Shown here: positions 38,135 through 46,545 of the stretch, one piece after another
Numbering within the stretch: the stretch's first letter is position 1
Layout of the letters: the number at the start of each line of letters is the position of its first letter
Assembly (NCBI RefSeq): GCF_001653565.1
Contig: NZ_LYPB01000069.1
Location: 404,194-468,193 of the forward strand
Length of the DNA: 64,000 nt
Reading direction: 5' to 3'
Origin: Paenibacillus oryzisoli
GTDB taxonomy: Bacteria; Bacillota; Bacilli; Paenibacillales; NBRC-103111
Made by a program: the position numbers and the translations under genes
Notes under the pieces: model-generated
What the model was told of the DNA's origin: nothing
What the model saw: only the letters and a program-made list of their open reading frames with translations
Database searches by the model: none

Positions 38135-39586
38135 TTGAAATCCAAAACATTGAAATCATTTTTAATTGCAATGTCTTTAGTCGTCACTACTACAATAATC
38201 GGAACATTTCAAACTGCCTATGCAGCCGGAACGGTAACTTTTAACTACAAAACGGCAACAAACAGTTCGGGCAGCCCACTACTATTCGGCGGTTCCAATG
38301 AACCTAGTCCAGAGCATAACTCAAATGTTTATCCCAAACTGAAAGGTGCAGCTTTTAAGTATCAACGAGGTACAATCCATATGGACACTCTCCTGCCCAG
38401 TAACATCACCCTCGCGGATTACAAAAACAATGTGAATAATGTACAAGATCCAAATACGTGGGATTGGACTGGACTACAGTGGGTTGATTTTGCAAAAGCA
38501 AACGGTATAACTACAATGTTAAATATGTTTTATGCTCCACCTTGGCTTACTTATAGTGGTAACGCTAAAGGCGTTCCAAAAGACTGGAGTGTATATCAAG
38601 ATATTATCAAAAAAATTATTACTAAATATGGATCTAAGCTTGATTATGTTGAACCCTTGAATGAACCGATGACCAGCAATATGCTATCACGATCAGGCAG
38701 TCCTTATACTTCCCAACAAACTGCTGCTAAAGATATATATTACTATACAGTGAAGGCTATTAGGGCAGTAAATACAACTGTCCAAGTTGGCGGTGATGGA
38801 GATGATAAGCAAGGCGGGGATTTTGGTGCTTTAGGAACTATTCTTAGGGACACTAGGCTTTCATCAACTGATATTCAATTTGTGAGTTATCACGCTTACA
38901 GCAGTGACCCTGTCGCAAAATCTCAAATAGGAGCAATGAATACATTGTTGAGTAATTCAGGAAGAGCCGGGCTTCCCATTTTCATAGATGAGTGGAATTA
39001 CACTTATGTTGGGGATACGACCGATCCGCATGTTGTGGGCAATCAGGCAGCTACATTTGTCGGTACGACATTAATGAAATTTATGCTTCAACCATCCGTT
39101 AAAGGCGCGGCGTTTATGTCGTTTTTGCCTACTAACGTTGTGCTTTCACCATATGAGGATTGTCCAAGCTGCGTCATCAAACAAGGGCTTTACACTTGGA
39201 ACAATAATACTGCAACGCTGATGTCGCAAACCAATGCATTCCGACTGCTTAGCTCCTCTATGAAGCTGGGAGCCGGTACCTTTAAGGCATATACGGCAAC
39301 TTATGCAGGTGTAGTTGATACTGCGGTTGGTGCCATAAATAGTGCTGGTAACGTAGTTGGCACGATGGTTAACGATACCTCATCAGCAAAAACTGTAAAT
39401 GTAAACTTCACCAACATTAATGCTTCTAACGGCACACGAACAGTCACAGTGTATATAGCAAGCTCAACAAATACTGGAAGCACTGCTACCCAAACATTTA
39501 CAAATGTACCATTAACAAGTGGAAACCTCAGTATATCCAATGTATCAATTCCTGCTTATTCCGTAGCGGGCATTATAATTAATTAG
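38135..39586 (+). CDS. Secreted GH39-like glycosidase
   Basis: This is the only plus-strand gene. The 483-residue product starts with TTG at 38135, 10 nt after GGGAG. That gives a textbook signal peptide (about 1-30, basic KSKTLKS then a hydrophobic core, ending AYAA). The ATG at 38081 would add 18 residues without a ribosome site. A TIM barrel (about 35-390) carries the pair expected of clan A glycosidases: Glu177 in LNEP and Glu286 in IDEWNY. An Ig-like beta domain follows (about 395-483). It lacks SLH or other anchor domains, so it is probably released into the medium. The GH39-like assignment rests on the fold pattern and these motifs; the substrate is unknown. Confidence 0.82.
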   Translation: MKSKTLKSFLIAMSLVVTTTIIGTFQTAYAAGTVTFNYKTATNSSGSPLLFGGSNEPSPEHNSNVYPKLKGAAFKYQRGTIHMDTLLPSNITLADYKNNVNNVQDPNTWDWTGLQWVDFAKANGITTMLNMFYAPPWLTYSGNAKGVPKDWSVYQDIIKKIITKYGSKLDYVEPLNEPMTSNMLSRSGSPYTSQQTAAKDIYYYTVKAIRAVNTTVQVGGDGDDKQGGDFGALGTILRDTRLSSTDIQFVSYHAYSSDPVAKSQIGAMNTLLSNSGRAGLPIFIDEWNYTYVGDTTDPHVVGNQAATFVGTTLMKFMLQPSVKGAAFMSFLPTNVVLSPYEDCPSCVIKQGLYTWNNNTATLMSQTNAFRLLSSSMKLGAGTFKAYTATYAGVVDTAVGAINSAGNVVGTMVNDTSSAKTVNVNFTNINASNGTRTVTVYIASSTNTGSTATQTFTNVPLTSGNLSISNVSIPAYSVAGIIIN

Positions 39587-39601
39587 CTCAAAAAAACAGC
39601 C

Positions 39602-39619
39602 GTTGAGCAATTGCTCAAC
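39602..39619. repeat. Perfect 18-bp palindrome
   Basis: GTTGAGCAATTGCTCAAC is fully self-complementary and lies 15 nt past the GH39-like stop. It may be part of the 3' end structure or a dimeric protein site. Confidence 0.6.
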
Positions 39620-39644
39620 AGCAAAATCTTAGGGTATTAAAAGT

Positions 39645-39683
39645 AAGCTGACACGGGAATTTCATCTGTGTCAGCTTGTTTAA
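39645..39683. terminator. Bidirectional terminator between convergent genes
   Basis: A perfect 10-bp stem, AAGCTGACAC (39645-39654) with GTGTCAGCTT (39668-39677), has a 13-nt loop. GTTTAACTTT follows on the plus strand and ACTTTTAAT on the minus strand. It can close both the GH39-like gene and the convergent nucleotidyltransferase gene. Confidence 0.85.
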
Positions 39684-39725
39684 CTTTAATTGGATTGTGG
39701 AGCTCACTCTAAAGAATTAAATATA

Positions 39726-40541
39726 CTACCGATCAGACAGTGGGGGCTCATCCTCCAGCCAGTTCCATTCGTTATTTAGGATAAACCGGCTCACTGCTTC
39801 GTGAGGAGCTATCCCCCATGCATGGAAGGAACGAATGCATTCCACGAATGCCCGGATCGTTTCCCTGTTGGTATTAAGTAACATATCCTCTTGCAACTCA
39901 AAATAACGCTCAGGTATATGAGTGAGCGTTCTCAACACAGCCATCATAGACTTGTGGCATGGGAATAACACACGGTTGTAAGCTAGCAGCAGCCTTCCGG
40001 CGAATAAAGTAACCTGTCCGATCGAATAGATTAATAAATATTCGTTTCCCGTTTCAATAGCCCGATTTGCAAAGTATCCACCATATAGCTCTACTTGTGC
40101 AAAGAAATCTTGGAAATTTTTTTCCCTGTTTTTTTCCGGATACACGGGGATTTTTGCAACTAGATCATCCACTCCTGGAATCTGTGAGAATGCAACGAAC
40201 GCCTTCTCGAATGAAGCACGGGTAGGTTCGCTCCCCCTGAGTGCAGCAGCTTCAAGAAAGTGATATGGTATGATTTTCCCATCGAAATAGCCACCTGTGT
40301 AATCACATCCCTCTTTTGCAAAATAAAACAATTGATCTTGTCGTTTCTTTTCTTCAAACATTTCATCGCTAACGACCAGATAACAATCGATATCGGAGTC
40401 CTCACGTGCAATCCCTTTTGCAACAGACCCCGCAATAATAATTGCTAGGATCGAAGGGTCTAGGCTGAGCTTACCTGCTAGATAATCAATCGAATCTTTA
40501 TGATGTGCTCGTAACGTAATGCCCTCTAATGGATAAGCCAT
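39726..40541 (-). CDS. Nucleotidyltransferase-domain protein
   Basis: This is a 271-residue soluble protein. The N-terminal third has the polymerase-beta-like nucleotidyltransferase signature: AGSVAKG (Gly38-Ser39) followed by DSDID with metal-binding Asp50 and Asp52. The remainder is alpha-helical, as in small-molecule nucleotidyltransferases, some of which modify aminoglycosides; others are toxin-antitoxin or uncharacterised. I cannot name the substrate. The ATG at 40541 has AAGGAAG at a usable distance, while the ATGs at 40550 and 40589 do not. It is not part of the sugar operons. Confidence 0.75.
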   Translation of the reverse strand: MAYPLEGITLRAHHKDSIDYLAGKLSLDPSILAIIIAGSVAKGIAREDSDIDCYLVVSDEMFEEKKRQDQLFYFAKEGCDYTGGYFDGKIIPYHFLEAAALRGSEPTRASFEKAFVAFSQIPGVDDLVAKIPVYPEKNREKNFQDFFAQVELYGGYFANRAIETGNEYLLIYSIGQVTLFAGRLLLAYNRVLFPCHKSMMAVLRTLTHIPERYFELQEDMLLNTNRETIRAFVECIRSFHAWGIAPHEAVSRFILNNEWNWLEDEPPLSDR

Positions 40542-40889
40542 AGTTAGCATCTTCCTTTTTTTAAGTAATCCTAACATATCAACTATCAAATCTATAGGGG
40601 TATTTAAGACATCCTAATAGGGCATTTAGGACCATTACAATATGAATTAAAATTGCTCAAAATCTTCCGTATTCACAAAAACCTAGTATCGGACTAAACA
40701 TTGAAGGGGAGTGCTTCTATCGTTATATATGCTGGTCTATATTTGTGATTAAAATGAACTATGTGGTTGATAGTTGAACAACCATAAATGTACAAAAACA
40801 TATAAAAACAACCAGATGTCGCCACGCAAATCTATTCGCCCCTCGGGGAAAGTCGATGAATTCTTACCAAGCCTATTCTCAATTCCAGT
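40542..40889. other. Gene-free 348-nt gap
   Basis: No credible gene. A modest inverted repeat, TGGTTG (40764-40769) with CAACCA (40779-40784), lies about 105 nt past the ABC ATPase stop and could be its distant terminator; on the minus strand it is followed by a short T-rich stretch. Confidence 0.4.
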
Positions 40890-41561
40890 CTAATGAACCA
40901 AACGCCCATCCCGAAACCTCACAATCCTATTCGCCTGCTGTGCTACCGCATGATCATGCGTAATCAAAATAATCGTTCTCCCCTGGTCATTCAACCTCGT
41001 GAAAATATCCATGATCTCGATGCCCGTTTTCGAATCCAGTGCACCTGTCGGTTCATCCGCCAAAATTATGGCCGGATCTCCAGCCAACGTTCGTGCTATC
41101 GCGACACGCTGCTGCTGTCCGCCGGACAATTCCGATGGCATATGCTTCCTGCGATCCAACAAATCGACGGCTTCCAGTGCTTGCAGAACCAAAGGCTCCC
41201 GCTGCTTTCTTGTAAGCCCCCGATAGATCAGCGGCAGCTCTACATTCTCATAAGCGCTTAACCTCGGCAGTAGATTGAAACTCTGAAACACAAACCCGAT
41301 CTTCTGATTCCGAATTTCGGCCAATTGGGTATCTCGCATAGCATGGATCTGTTTCCCATCCAGCGTGTAAACCCCTTCGTCCGATACGTCCAAGCAGCCG
41401 ATGATATTCATCAGTGTGGACTTTCCGGAGCCCGATGGCCCCATGATAGCCACAAACTCGCCGTGTGCAATATTTAGCGAAATGTCATCTAGGGCGCGGA
41501 TTGTCTCCCCGCCCATCTGGTAAAATTTACTCACATGCTCAATTTGAATTAAGGCTGTCAT
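40890..41561 (-). CDS. Orphan MacB/LolD-type ABC transporter ATPase
   Basis: This 223-residue ATPase is of the type that works with MacB/FtsX-like export permeases, such as antibiotic or peptide efflux. Walker A GPSGSGKST is at 41-49, a Q-loop FVFQSFN at 90-96, the signature LSGGQQQR at 145-152 and Walker B IILADEPTG at 165-173. His202 is the switch. The ATG at 41561 is followed by the family-typical TALIQIEHVSKFYQ; the longer frame to 41657 overlaps sigK. No permease or adaptor gene is beside it, which is unusual. It is too far from the CUT1 family to power the sugar importers here. Confidence 0.88.
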   Translation of the reverse strand: MTALIQIEHVSKFYQMGGETIRALDDISLNIAHGEFVAIMGPSGSGKSTLMNIIGCLDVSDEGVYTLDGKQIHAMRDTQLAEIRNQKIGFVFQSFNLLPRLSAYENVELPLIYRGLTRKQREPLVLQALEAVDLLDRRKHMPSELSGGQQQRVAIARTLAGDPAIILADEPTGALDSKTGIEIMDIFTRLNDQGRTIILITHDHAVAQQANRIVRFRDGRLVH

Positions 41562-41631
41562 TCTCTTCGCCCCCCATTGCCAAATGAATGAAGTCTGCGA
41601 TACATGCAATTCCCTTAACCTTTTAATGCTA

Positions 41632-42333
41632 TTACCGCTTCGCCTTATAAAACTCATGATAAAGCTTCATCAACGCCCGCTTCTCTATCCGCGACACATA
41701 AGAACGCGAAATCCCCAGCTCCTTCGCGATCTCCCGCTGCGTCCGCTCTTCCCCGCCAAGCTCCAAACCAAACCGTCCGACCACAACTTCCTTCTCGCGG
41801 TCGTCCAATATCTCTAAATTTTTATATATCTTCGACTTCTCTATCTTCAACTGCACCGCATCCACCACATCGTCAGCTTCGCTGCCGAGGATATCAATCA
41901 ACGTAATCTCATTCCCCTCTTTATCCGTTCCGATCGGATCATGCAAGGATACATCTTTACGCGTTTTCTTCAAGGAACGCAGATGCATCAAGATCTCATT
42001 CTCGATACAACGCGCTGCAAAAGTCGCGAGCTTTGTCCCCTTATTCGGCGAAAACGACTCGATCGCTTTGATCAATCCAATCGTACCAATCGAGATCAGA
42101 TCCTCCAAATCTTCGCCCGTATTGTCGAATTTTTTCACTATATGCGCGACAAGTCTCAAATTGTGTTCAATTAACTTGTTCCTGGAGTGATCATTACCTT
42201 CTGCCATTTGACGCAAGTGTAATTCTTCTTCTGCCTCGGTGAGTGGTTGTGGAAAAGCGTTGTTCTTCACGTAAGATACAAGCAACGTGAGCTGCTTGAT
42301 TAAGACGGCGATCGCACTAAAAAATCCTGGCAT
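41632..42333 (-). CDS. sigK: RNA polymerase sporulation sigma factor sigma-K (pro-sigma-K)
   Basis: This is the late mother-cell sigma factor of sporulation, 233 residues. The N-terminus is a pro-sequence that ends [16 protein letters not shown]. By alignment with Bacillus pro-sigma-K, cleavage by SpoIVFB is expected between Ser20 and Tyr21. Region 2 (about 55-125, with [12 protein letters not shown] and [16 protein letters not shown]) and region 4 (about 180-230, helix-turn-helix [22 protein letters not shown]) are intact. The gene is not interrupted by a skin-like element. GGGGG lies 7 nt before the ATG at 42333; the longer frame to 42459 has no ribosome site. A sigma-K-like promoter lies 66 nt upstream. 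Confidence 0.96.
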   Translation of the reverse strand: MPGFFSAIAVLIKQLTLLVSYVKNNAFPQPLTEAEEELHLRQMAEGNDHSRNKLIEHNLRLVAHIVKKFDNTGEDLEDLISIGTIGLIKAIESFSPNKGTKLATFAARCIENEILMHLRSLKKTRKDVSLHDPIGTDKEGNEITLIDILGSEADDVVDAVQLKIEKSKIYKNLEILDDREKEVVVGRFGLELGGEERTQREIAKELGISRSYVSRIEKRALMKLYHEFYKAKR

Positions 42334-42398
42334 TCCAGCACCCCCTGAGTGTTTGCGAATCGTAGCAGACTTTGAAGCTCCGCTTTGCAGACTACTAT

Positions 42399-42426
42399 TA
42401 GTGTATGTGGGTGTGTGCCTAGAAGT
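42399..42426 (-). promoter_or_regulatory. Candidate sigma-K (or sigma-E) promoter of sigK
   Basis: The minus strand has AC (42425-42426), 17 nt, then CATACACTA (42399-42407). This fits the sigma-K pattern AC-N16/17-CATANNNTA and the sigma-E -10 CATACANT. It lies 66 nt before the sigK ATG, consistent with mother-cell expression and autoregulation. Confidence 0.5.
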
Positions 42427-42523
42427 GCCTGTACGGATCTCACGAATATTTTCTCTCATATATTAGATACCGTATATTTATCTTGCTCAATACAAATGTA
42501 AACCTCAAAAGGCTTCTGTTTAA

Positions 42524-44827
42524 TTATGAATAACATCTAATCTCATAAACGGCGGCGCTAGGGTCGCCATTCGTTGCGTGAATGACTAGTCTCAGCTTCG
42601 TTGTGTTTATCTGTGAATGCAACTGGTGTTTGCGATGCCTTTGATAATTGTCCTGGATCCTTTCCAGTTCAGCCCATTCCTCATCTACCCAGGCAAGTAT
42701 ACTGTAGTCTCTGGGACATTGGGGATCCCTGTAGAAAGGCTCATACACGTGATACTCGTGCAACAAATGACCGGGGAACGTCAATTCAACGCAACTAATC
42801 GTCTGCTCATCAGGCCAACTCAACTGTATCCACTGCGCATTTGGCAAATTGGGATCGGATCTCCATAGATTCGTGTATTTGCTCGGTCGAGTAACTCCAT
42901 TAATTACATTCATCGCGCCATAGCAGGATTGAGCGGGTTCGACACGAAAACTGAGCGTGCCGCCATATCTGCGCATTTTACCTTTGCCCATTTCAAAAGA
43001 AGAGACATGTCCGGGTTCAAATGTTCCGGCCGTATACCAATGCACATGCGGATTCGCCATCAAATCCAGACGAACATACCTTCCTGTGATCAAGCCTGCG
43101 TCATGATCTAGCTGAACCGGCCATTCGATCCATTGATCTACGCCCGGAGGTACTTGCAAAACGGTTGTCGCCAGCGCTTTCCCCGTATTAACCCGGTAAT
43201 CCCAGATATGATCGGCGGGATAAATTCCCGCTTCCACCAACTGAACCCCATCGGTCGGATTACTCAGGCAAATGAAAACAGCATCCAATCCCTCCTCGCC
43301 AATCGCAATAAGCTGTCCGCGGCGATGATTTAACGGTTCTGCCTTTCTAGCATCTGGTTGCTTGCTCCGCTCTTTCAGACCAGACACTCCACGGCTTTCC
43401 GGCCCGACGCCAACTAATTTGGCCTCGCTGCTTGACGTAACTATAGCCCGGCGCGCCAAGTCTTTTGGATCCTCATTACTTACGTTCGGTAAGAAACACC
43501 CGTCTCGAAGCAGTATTTGTTGTACCTCCTTAATGCCGCGAGTCGGAATCTCCGATAATGGAATCCCGTTTTTTAACGAATACGCAGCGGCTATTCCTAC
43601 AGCCTGACCCATCAGTGCCGTCGTCGACATGACACGGACCGTCCCCAACGCAGCATGCGTCACACTTACGTTGCGTCCCGCCATCATGAGATTATCGATA
43701 TCCTTCGCAATCATGATCCGAAGTGGAATACCATACGGCCCGCAATAGCTTTTAATCGCATATTCACTCGTTTCCGCGTATCCCTCCGCACTTGCGGGTT
43801 CTGCTGTCGGAGCAAGTAAACCGCCTGGTGTATGCAAGTCAATAAACCAACCACCGAAGGCGATCTCATCCGGAAATACCGTTTTGTTGGCAGGATCGTG
43901 TTCTGTCATGAAATAATGCCCCATAATACGGCGGCTCTCCCTTTTGCCCGGCACCTGCCCAATCCAGTCCAGCGCAAAATTGGCCGCTTTATGCTTCATT
44001 TCTGGATCCTTATTTTTAATCCAGTCCCATATGCCATGGACATGGCGTGTCAATTCGTGTCGAATATTCTCAGAATCGTAGATGGTATTCCAAGGAACGC
44101 CTATCTCGATCCACCAGTATCCGCCATGCAAACTTTGAAAAGGCCTTCCCTGCTTATAAAAATAATCTGGGTCTTCATGCTTAACCGCCCATTCCGGCGC
44201 TTGAAACGGGACCGGACGCCCCATATCCTTGGCCCTGAAATGAATGGAATTACCCATTGTATCCTTGCTTGCCTGGAGCGGAGCATGCGGTTCATTGAAT
44301 TCTTCAATGCCTTCTGAGCCCCAGCGCCATTCGCATCCAGCCTGATCGGCAACAATGCCGTCGCCCGTACAGTCGATAAAAATGTTGCCCGCTATCGTAA
44401 TTTCCGTTTCCGCATTAGCCACACGTGCCACAACAGCGCTGATCGTACGGTCACTGTTTTTCATCACTGAGACGATAGATGTATTTAAGTGAAACGATAA
44501 ATTTGGCGTACTCATCGCCATATCATACATCGTCATATCCCACACGCTATTCGTCCAGCCGTTCTCAAGGATCGGTGCGTGGTTGCGAGCGCGTTCTTCG
44601 ATAAGCAGTTCCGAAATGATGCCAGTTTCTCGCGCATAAGCATGAAAAGCAGCCGCTCCATGCGGTGTCACGCACACTTCCGAGGAACTGTTGCCGCCAA
44701 ACACAGGACGGTCCTGGATGATGCAAGTTTTGGCTCCGTGCCTAGCTGCTGATATGGCTGCACAAAAACCAGCTAAACCACCTCCGCAGACTACCACATC
44801 ATATTGTTCCTGTTTTTTAACTGTCAC
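42524..44827 (-). CDS. FAD-dependent oxidoreductase (FAD_oxidored type) with discoidin-like C-terminus
   Basis: This 767-residue protein has an N-terminal Rossmann dinucleotide motif, VVVCGGGLAGFCAAISAARHG (about residues 9-29). An FGGNSSSE segment and a second FAD-binding stretch, FIDCTGDGIVADQAG, follow (about 160-175). The C-terminal quarter (about 600-767) looks like a galactose-binding/discoidin beta-sandwich (NVINGVTRP, WIQLSWPDEQTISCVELTFPG). There is no signal peptide, so it is probably cytoplasmic. It is the last gene of an importer operon, 84 nt after the binding protein, which suggests that it oxidises the imported sugar or a derivative. GTG at 44827 has GGAG 10 nt upstream; the ATG at 44863 is an alternative. 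The reaction is unknown. Confidence 0.82.
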   Translation of the reverse strand: MTVKKQEQYDVVVCGGGLAGFCAAISAARHGAKTCIIQDRPVFGGNSSSEVCVTPHGAAAFHAYARETGIISELLIEERARNHAPILENGWTNSVWDMTMYDMAMSTPNLSFHLNTSIVSVMKNSDRTISAVVARVANAETEITIAGNIFIDCTGDGIVADQAGCEWRWGSEGIEEFNEPHAPLQASKDTMGNSIHFRAKDMGRPVPFQAPEWAVKHEDPDYFYKQGRPFQSLHGGYWWIEIGVPWNTIYDSENIRHELTRHVHGIWDWIKNKDPEMKHKAANFALDWIGQVPGKRESRRIMGHYFMTEHDPANKTVFPDEIAFGGWFIDLHTPGGLLAPTAEPASAEGYAETSEYAIKSYCGPYGIPLRIMIAKDIDNLMMAGRNVSVTHAALGTVRVMSTTALMGQAVGIAAAYSLKNGIPLSEIPTRGIKEVQQILLRDGCFLPNVSNEDPKDLARRAIVTSSSEAKLVGVGPESRGVSGLKERSKQPDARKAEPLNHRRGQLIAIGEEGLDAVFICLSNPTDGVQLVEAGIYPADHIWDYRVNTGKALATTVLQVPPGVDQWIEWPVQLDHDAGLITGRYVRLDLMANPHVHWYTAGTFEPGHVSSFEMGKGKMRRYGGTLSFRVEPAQSCYGAMNVINGVTRPSKYTNLWRSDPNLPNAQWIQLSWPDEQTISCVELTFPGHLLHEYHVYEPFYRDPQCPRDYSILAWVDEEWAELERIQDNYQRHRKHQLHSQINTTKLRLVIHATNGDPSAAVYEIRCYS

Positions 44828-44864
44828 TCTCTCCACACTCCAATTTCTGTGTACTATGAACAAG

Positions 44865-44898
44865 TACGGAGAGAAGAAACAAGTTTCTCCTCTCCGTA
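44865..44898 (-). other. Strong intercistronic hairpin after the binding-protein gene
   Basis: TACGGAGAG (44865-44873) pairs with CTCTCCGTA (44890-44898), and the stem continues inward with AGAAAC/GTTTCT, about 16 bp in all. It lacks a U-tract. It lies between the binding-protein and oxidoreductase genes, so it may lower expression of the latter. Confidence 0.6.
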
Positions 44899-44911
44899 TG
44901 GCATTGTTAGA

Positions 44912-46465
44912 TTAGTTTGTATAACCAAGTTCTTTCAACCGTTTTTGTGCCCCATCCAAATACAGATTATATTTGAATTTTGTTTCTAAATTTTTCAAGA
45001 ATTCGTCGTATTTATCCAACGAAGTTTTACCGTAAATAAACTTGGACAATTCTTCTTTGATGAATCGCGTAGCATCAGCAGACACAAAGTCCGCTGGCGG
45101 ATTCAGAAGGCCATTGTACGCTGTCATTCTTGGCTGTTTCTGCACAAAATCAATTAACGGGGCTTGCGAAGGAAATTTCGTTTGCAGATACTCTGCTTCA
45201 GGACGACCTGTCACTTGGTAGAGCCATGTATAAGCCCCTTCTTTGGCCAATAAATCTGTAGGAACTACTTTTTCACCGTTTAATGTATAATGCCGTCCCT
45301 CCACGCCATAACTGACCAAACGATTGCCCTCTTTAGTGGATATATAATTAATGTAGTCAAAAATTTTATCTAGTTTGGCCGTATCCTTCTCTAATGCTTT
45401 TGGGATTCCAAATAAAGTAAAGGATGTTCCTTTTCCTACAGAAAGATCATATTGGCCGCCTGGTCCTTTGGGAGGTGCAATCTGCATCCACTCTGCCTTC
45501 GGATTAACCTCTTTGATTTGCTTCGCAGGTGCATCCTTTGCTAGATCTGTCCATGAGAAGTTGCCCATTCCTGCCTTACCTTGAATGGCCTTCTGAACAT
45601 ATTGCTGACCCGTTGACGCTAGCAATTCGGGGTCTACAAGCCCTTCATCAATCATTTTCTTAATGAAAGCAAGCGCATTTTTCATATTGGGATCATACAG
45701 CGAACTAACCATTTTGTTGTCTTTTACATAGATTTCCGGCAGACTGTTGTTTGGAGTAGGAGAGCCTACGCCGAATGCGCCATAAATAACCGAGAAGGCA
45801 TCGAATCCTGATCCCGTAATTGCATACGTATCCTTTTTGCCATTTTTATCAGGGTCATCATTTGTAAAGGCTTTCGCAACCGCATACAAATCATCCAACG
45901 TAACTGGTACTTTTAAGTTTAAATTGTCCAGCCAATCTTTCCGGAGCCAATAACTGTTAGAACTAACACCTGGCTTCTTCGTAATCGTGTATAGTTTTCC
46001 GTCTACCTTATCGTTATTCAGTGTATCTTCGCCAACAAAGTCAGCAAATGGTTTCAACTTGGTTTTCAAGTAGGGGGTTAGATCCAACAAACTATCCGTA
46101 GAAATGCTTTTAAGCAAGCTGTCCCTATTTAATATTTGATACACATCCGGTGGCGTCCCGCCAGCCAAGCGTACGTTTAATTGGTTCTGATAATCTTCAT
46201 TAGTAGCTGGAGAGGTTAAAATAAGGTTTGTTCCTAATTTTTTATCCAATTCCTTCTTGACAAAGTCATCGCTAGTAGGCACATTCGTGCCCCATCCTAC
46301 TTGCATCCATTCAATTTTCACTGGTGCTGCTGGCGCTTTGCTTGCTGCTGGTGCACTGGTTGCAGCTGTTTGGTTAGTTTCTGCTCCATTAGAGCATCCG
46401 GCCATAATAACAGCAACTGGAATCGACATGGCTAGAACCGTTGTTAAGACCCTTAATTTCTTCAT
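44912..46465 (-). CDS. Extracellular sugar-binding lipoprotein (LplA type)
   Basis: This 517-residue binding protein serves the importer whose permeases precede it. The lipobox is MAGC with Cys24, followed by an Ala/Pro/Thr-rich tether (about 25-50). The mature domain has WLRKDWLDNLNLKVPVTLDDLY, seen in LplA-like proteins. The ATG at 46465 has GAAGGG 9 nt upstream. Unlike the other importers here, the gene order is permease, permease, binding protein, oxidoreductase. The operon promoter carries the operator shared with the two large beta-helix proteins, so it probably imports what they release. Confidence 0.9.
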   Translation of the reverse strand: MKKLRVLTTVLAMSIPVAVIMAGCSNGAETNQTAATSAPAASKAPAAPVKIEWMQVGWGTNVPTSDDFVKKELDKKLGTNLILTSPATNEDYQNQLNVRLAGGTPPDVYQILNRDSLLKSISTDSLLDLTPYLKTKLKPFADFVGEDTLNNDKVDGKLYTITKKPGVSSNSYWLRKDWLDNLNLKVPVTLDDLYAVAKAFTNDDPDKNGKKDTYAITGSGFDAFSVIYGAFGVGSPTPNNSLPEIYVKDNKMVSSLYDPNMKNALAFIKKMIDEGLVDPELLASTGQQYVQKAIQGKAGMGNFSWTDLAKDAPAKQIKEVNPKAEWMQIAPPKGPGGQYDLSVGKGTSFTLFGIPKALEKDTAKLDKIFDYINYISTKEGNRLVSYGVEGRHYTLNGEKVVPTDLLAKEGAYTWLYQVTGRPEAEYLQTKFPSQAPLIDFVQKQPRMTAYNGLLNPPADFVSADATRFIKEELSKFIYGKTSLDKYDEFLKNLETKFKYNLYLDGAQKRLKELGYTN

Positions 46466-46503
46466 TGTAATCAACCCTTCTATTTTTCTTATTTATTGAA
46501 TTT

Positions 46504-46539
46504 GACAAGCATCGGTAACGAGCTACGAAATACCTTGTC
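46504..46539 (-). other. Intercistronic hairpin before the binding-protein gene
   Basis: GACAAG (46504-46509) pairs with CTTGTC (46534-46539), with a smaller internal GGTA/TACC pairing. It may be a processing site. Confidence 0.35.
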
Positions 46540-46545
46540 AAAATA

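Noticed and set aside
40890..41561. ABC ATPase as the energy source of the sugar importers
   Set aside because: It lacks the C-terminal extension of MalK/MsmX ATPases and its sequence fits the MacB/LolD export class.
41632..42333. Possible interruption of sigK by a skin-like element
   Set aside because: The frame runs intact through regions 2 and 4 with no recombinase gene nearby.
43832..44317. 161-codon plus-strand open frame within the oxidoreductase gene
   Set aside because: Antisense to the FAD-binding half of a well-supported gene; no ribosome site.
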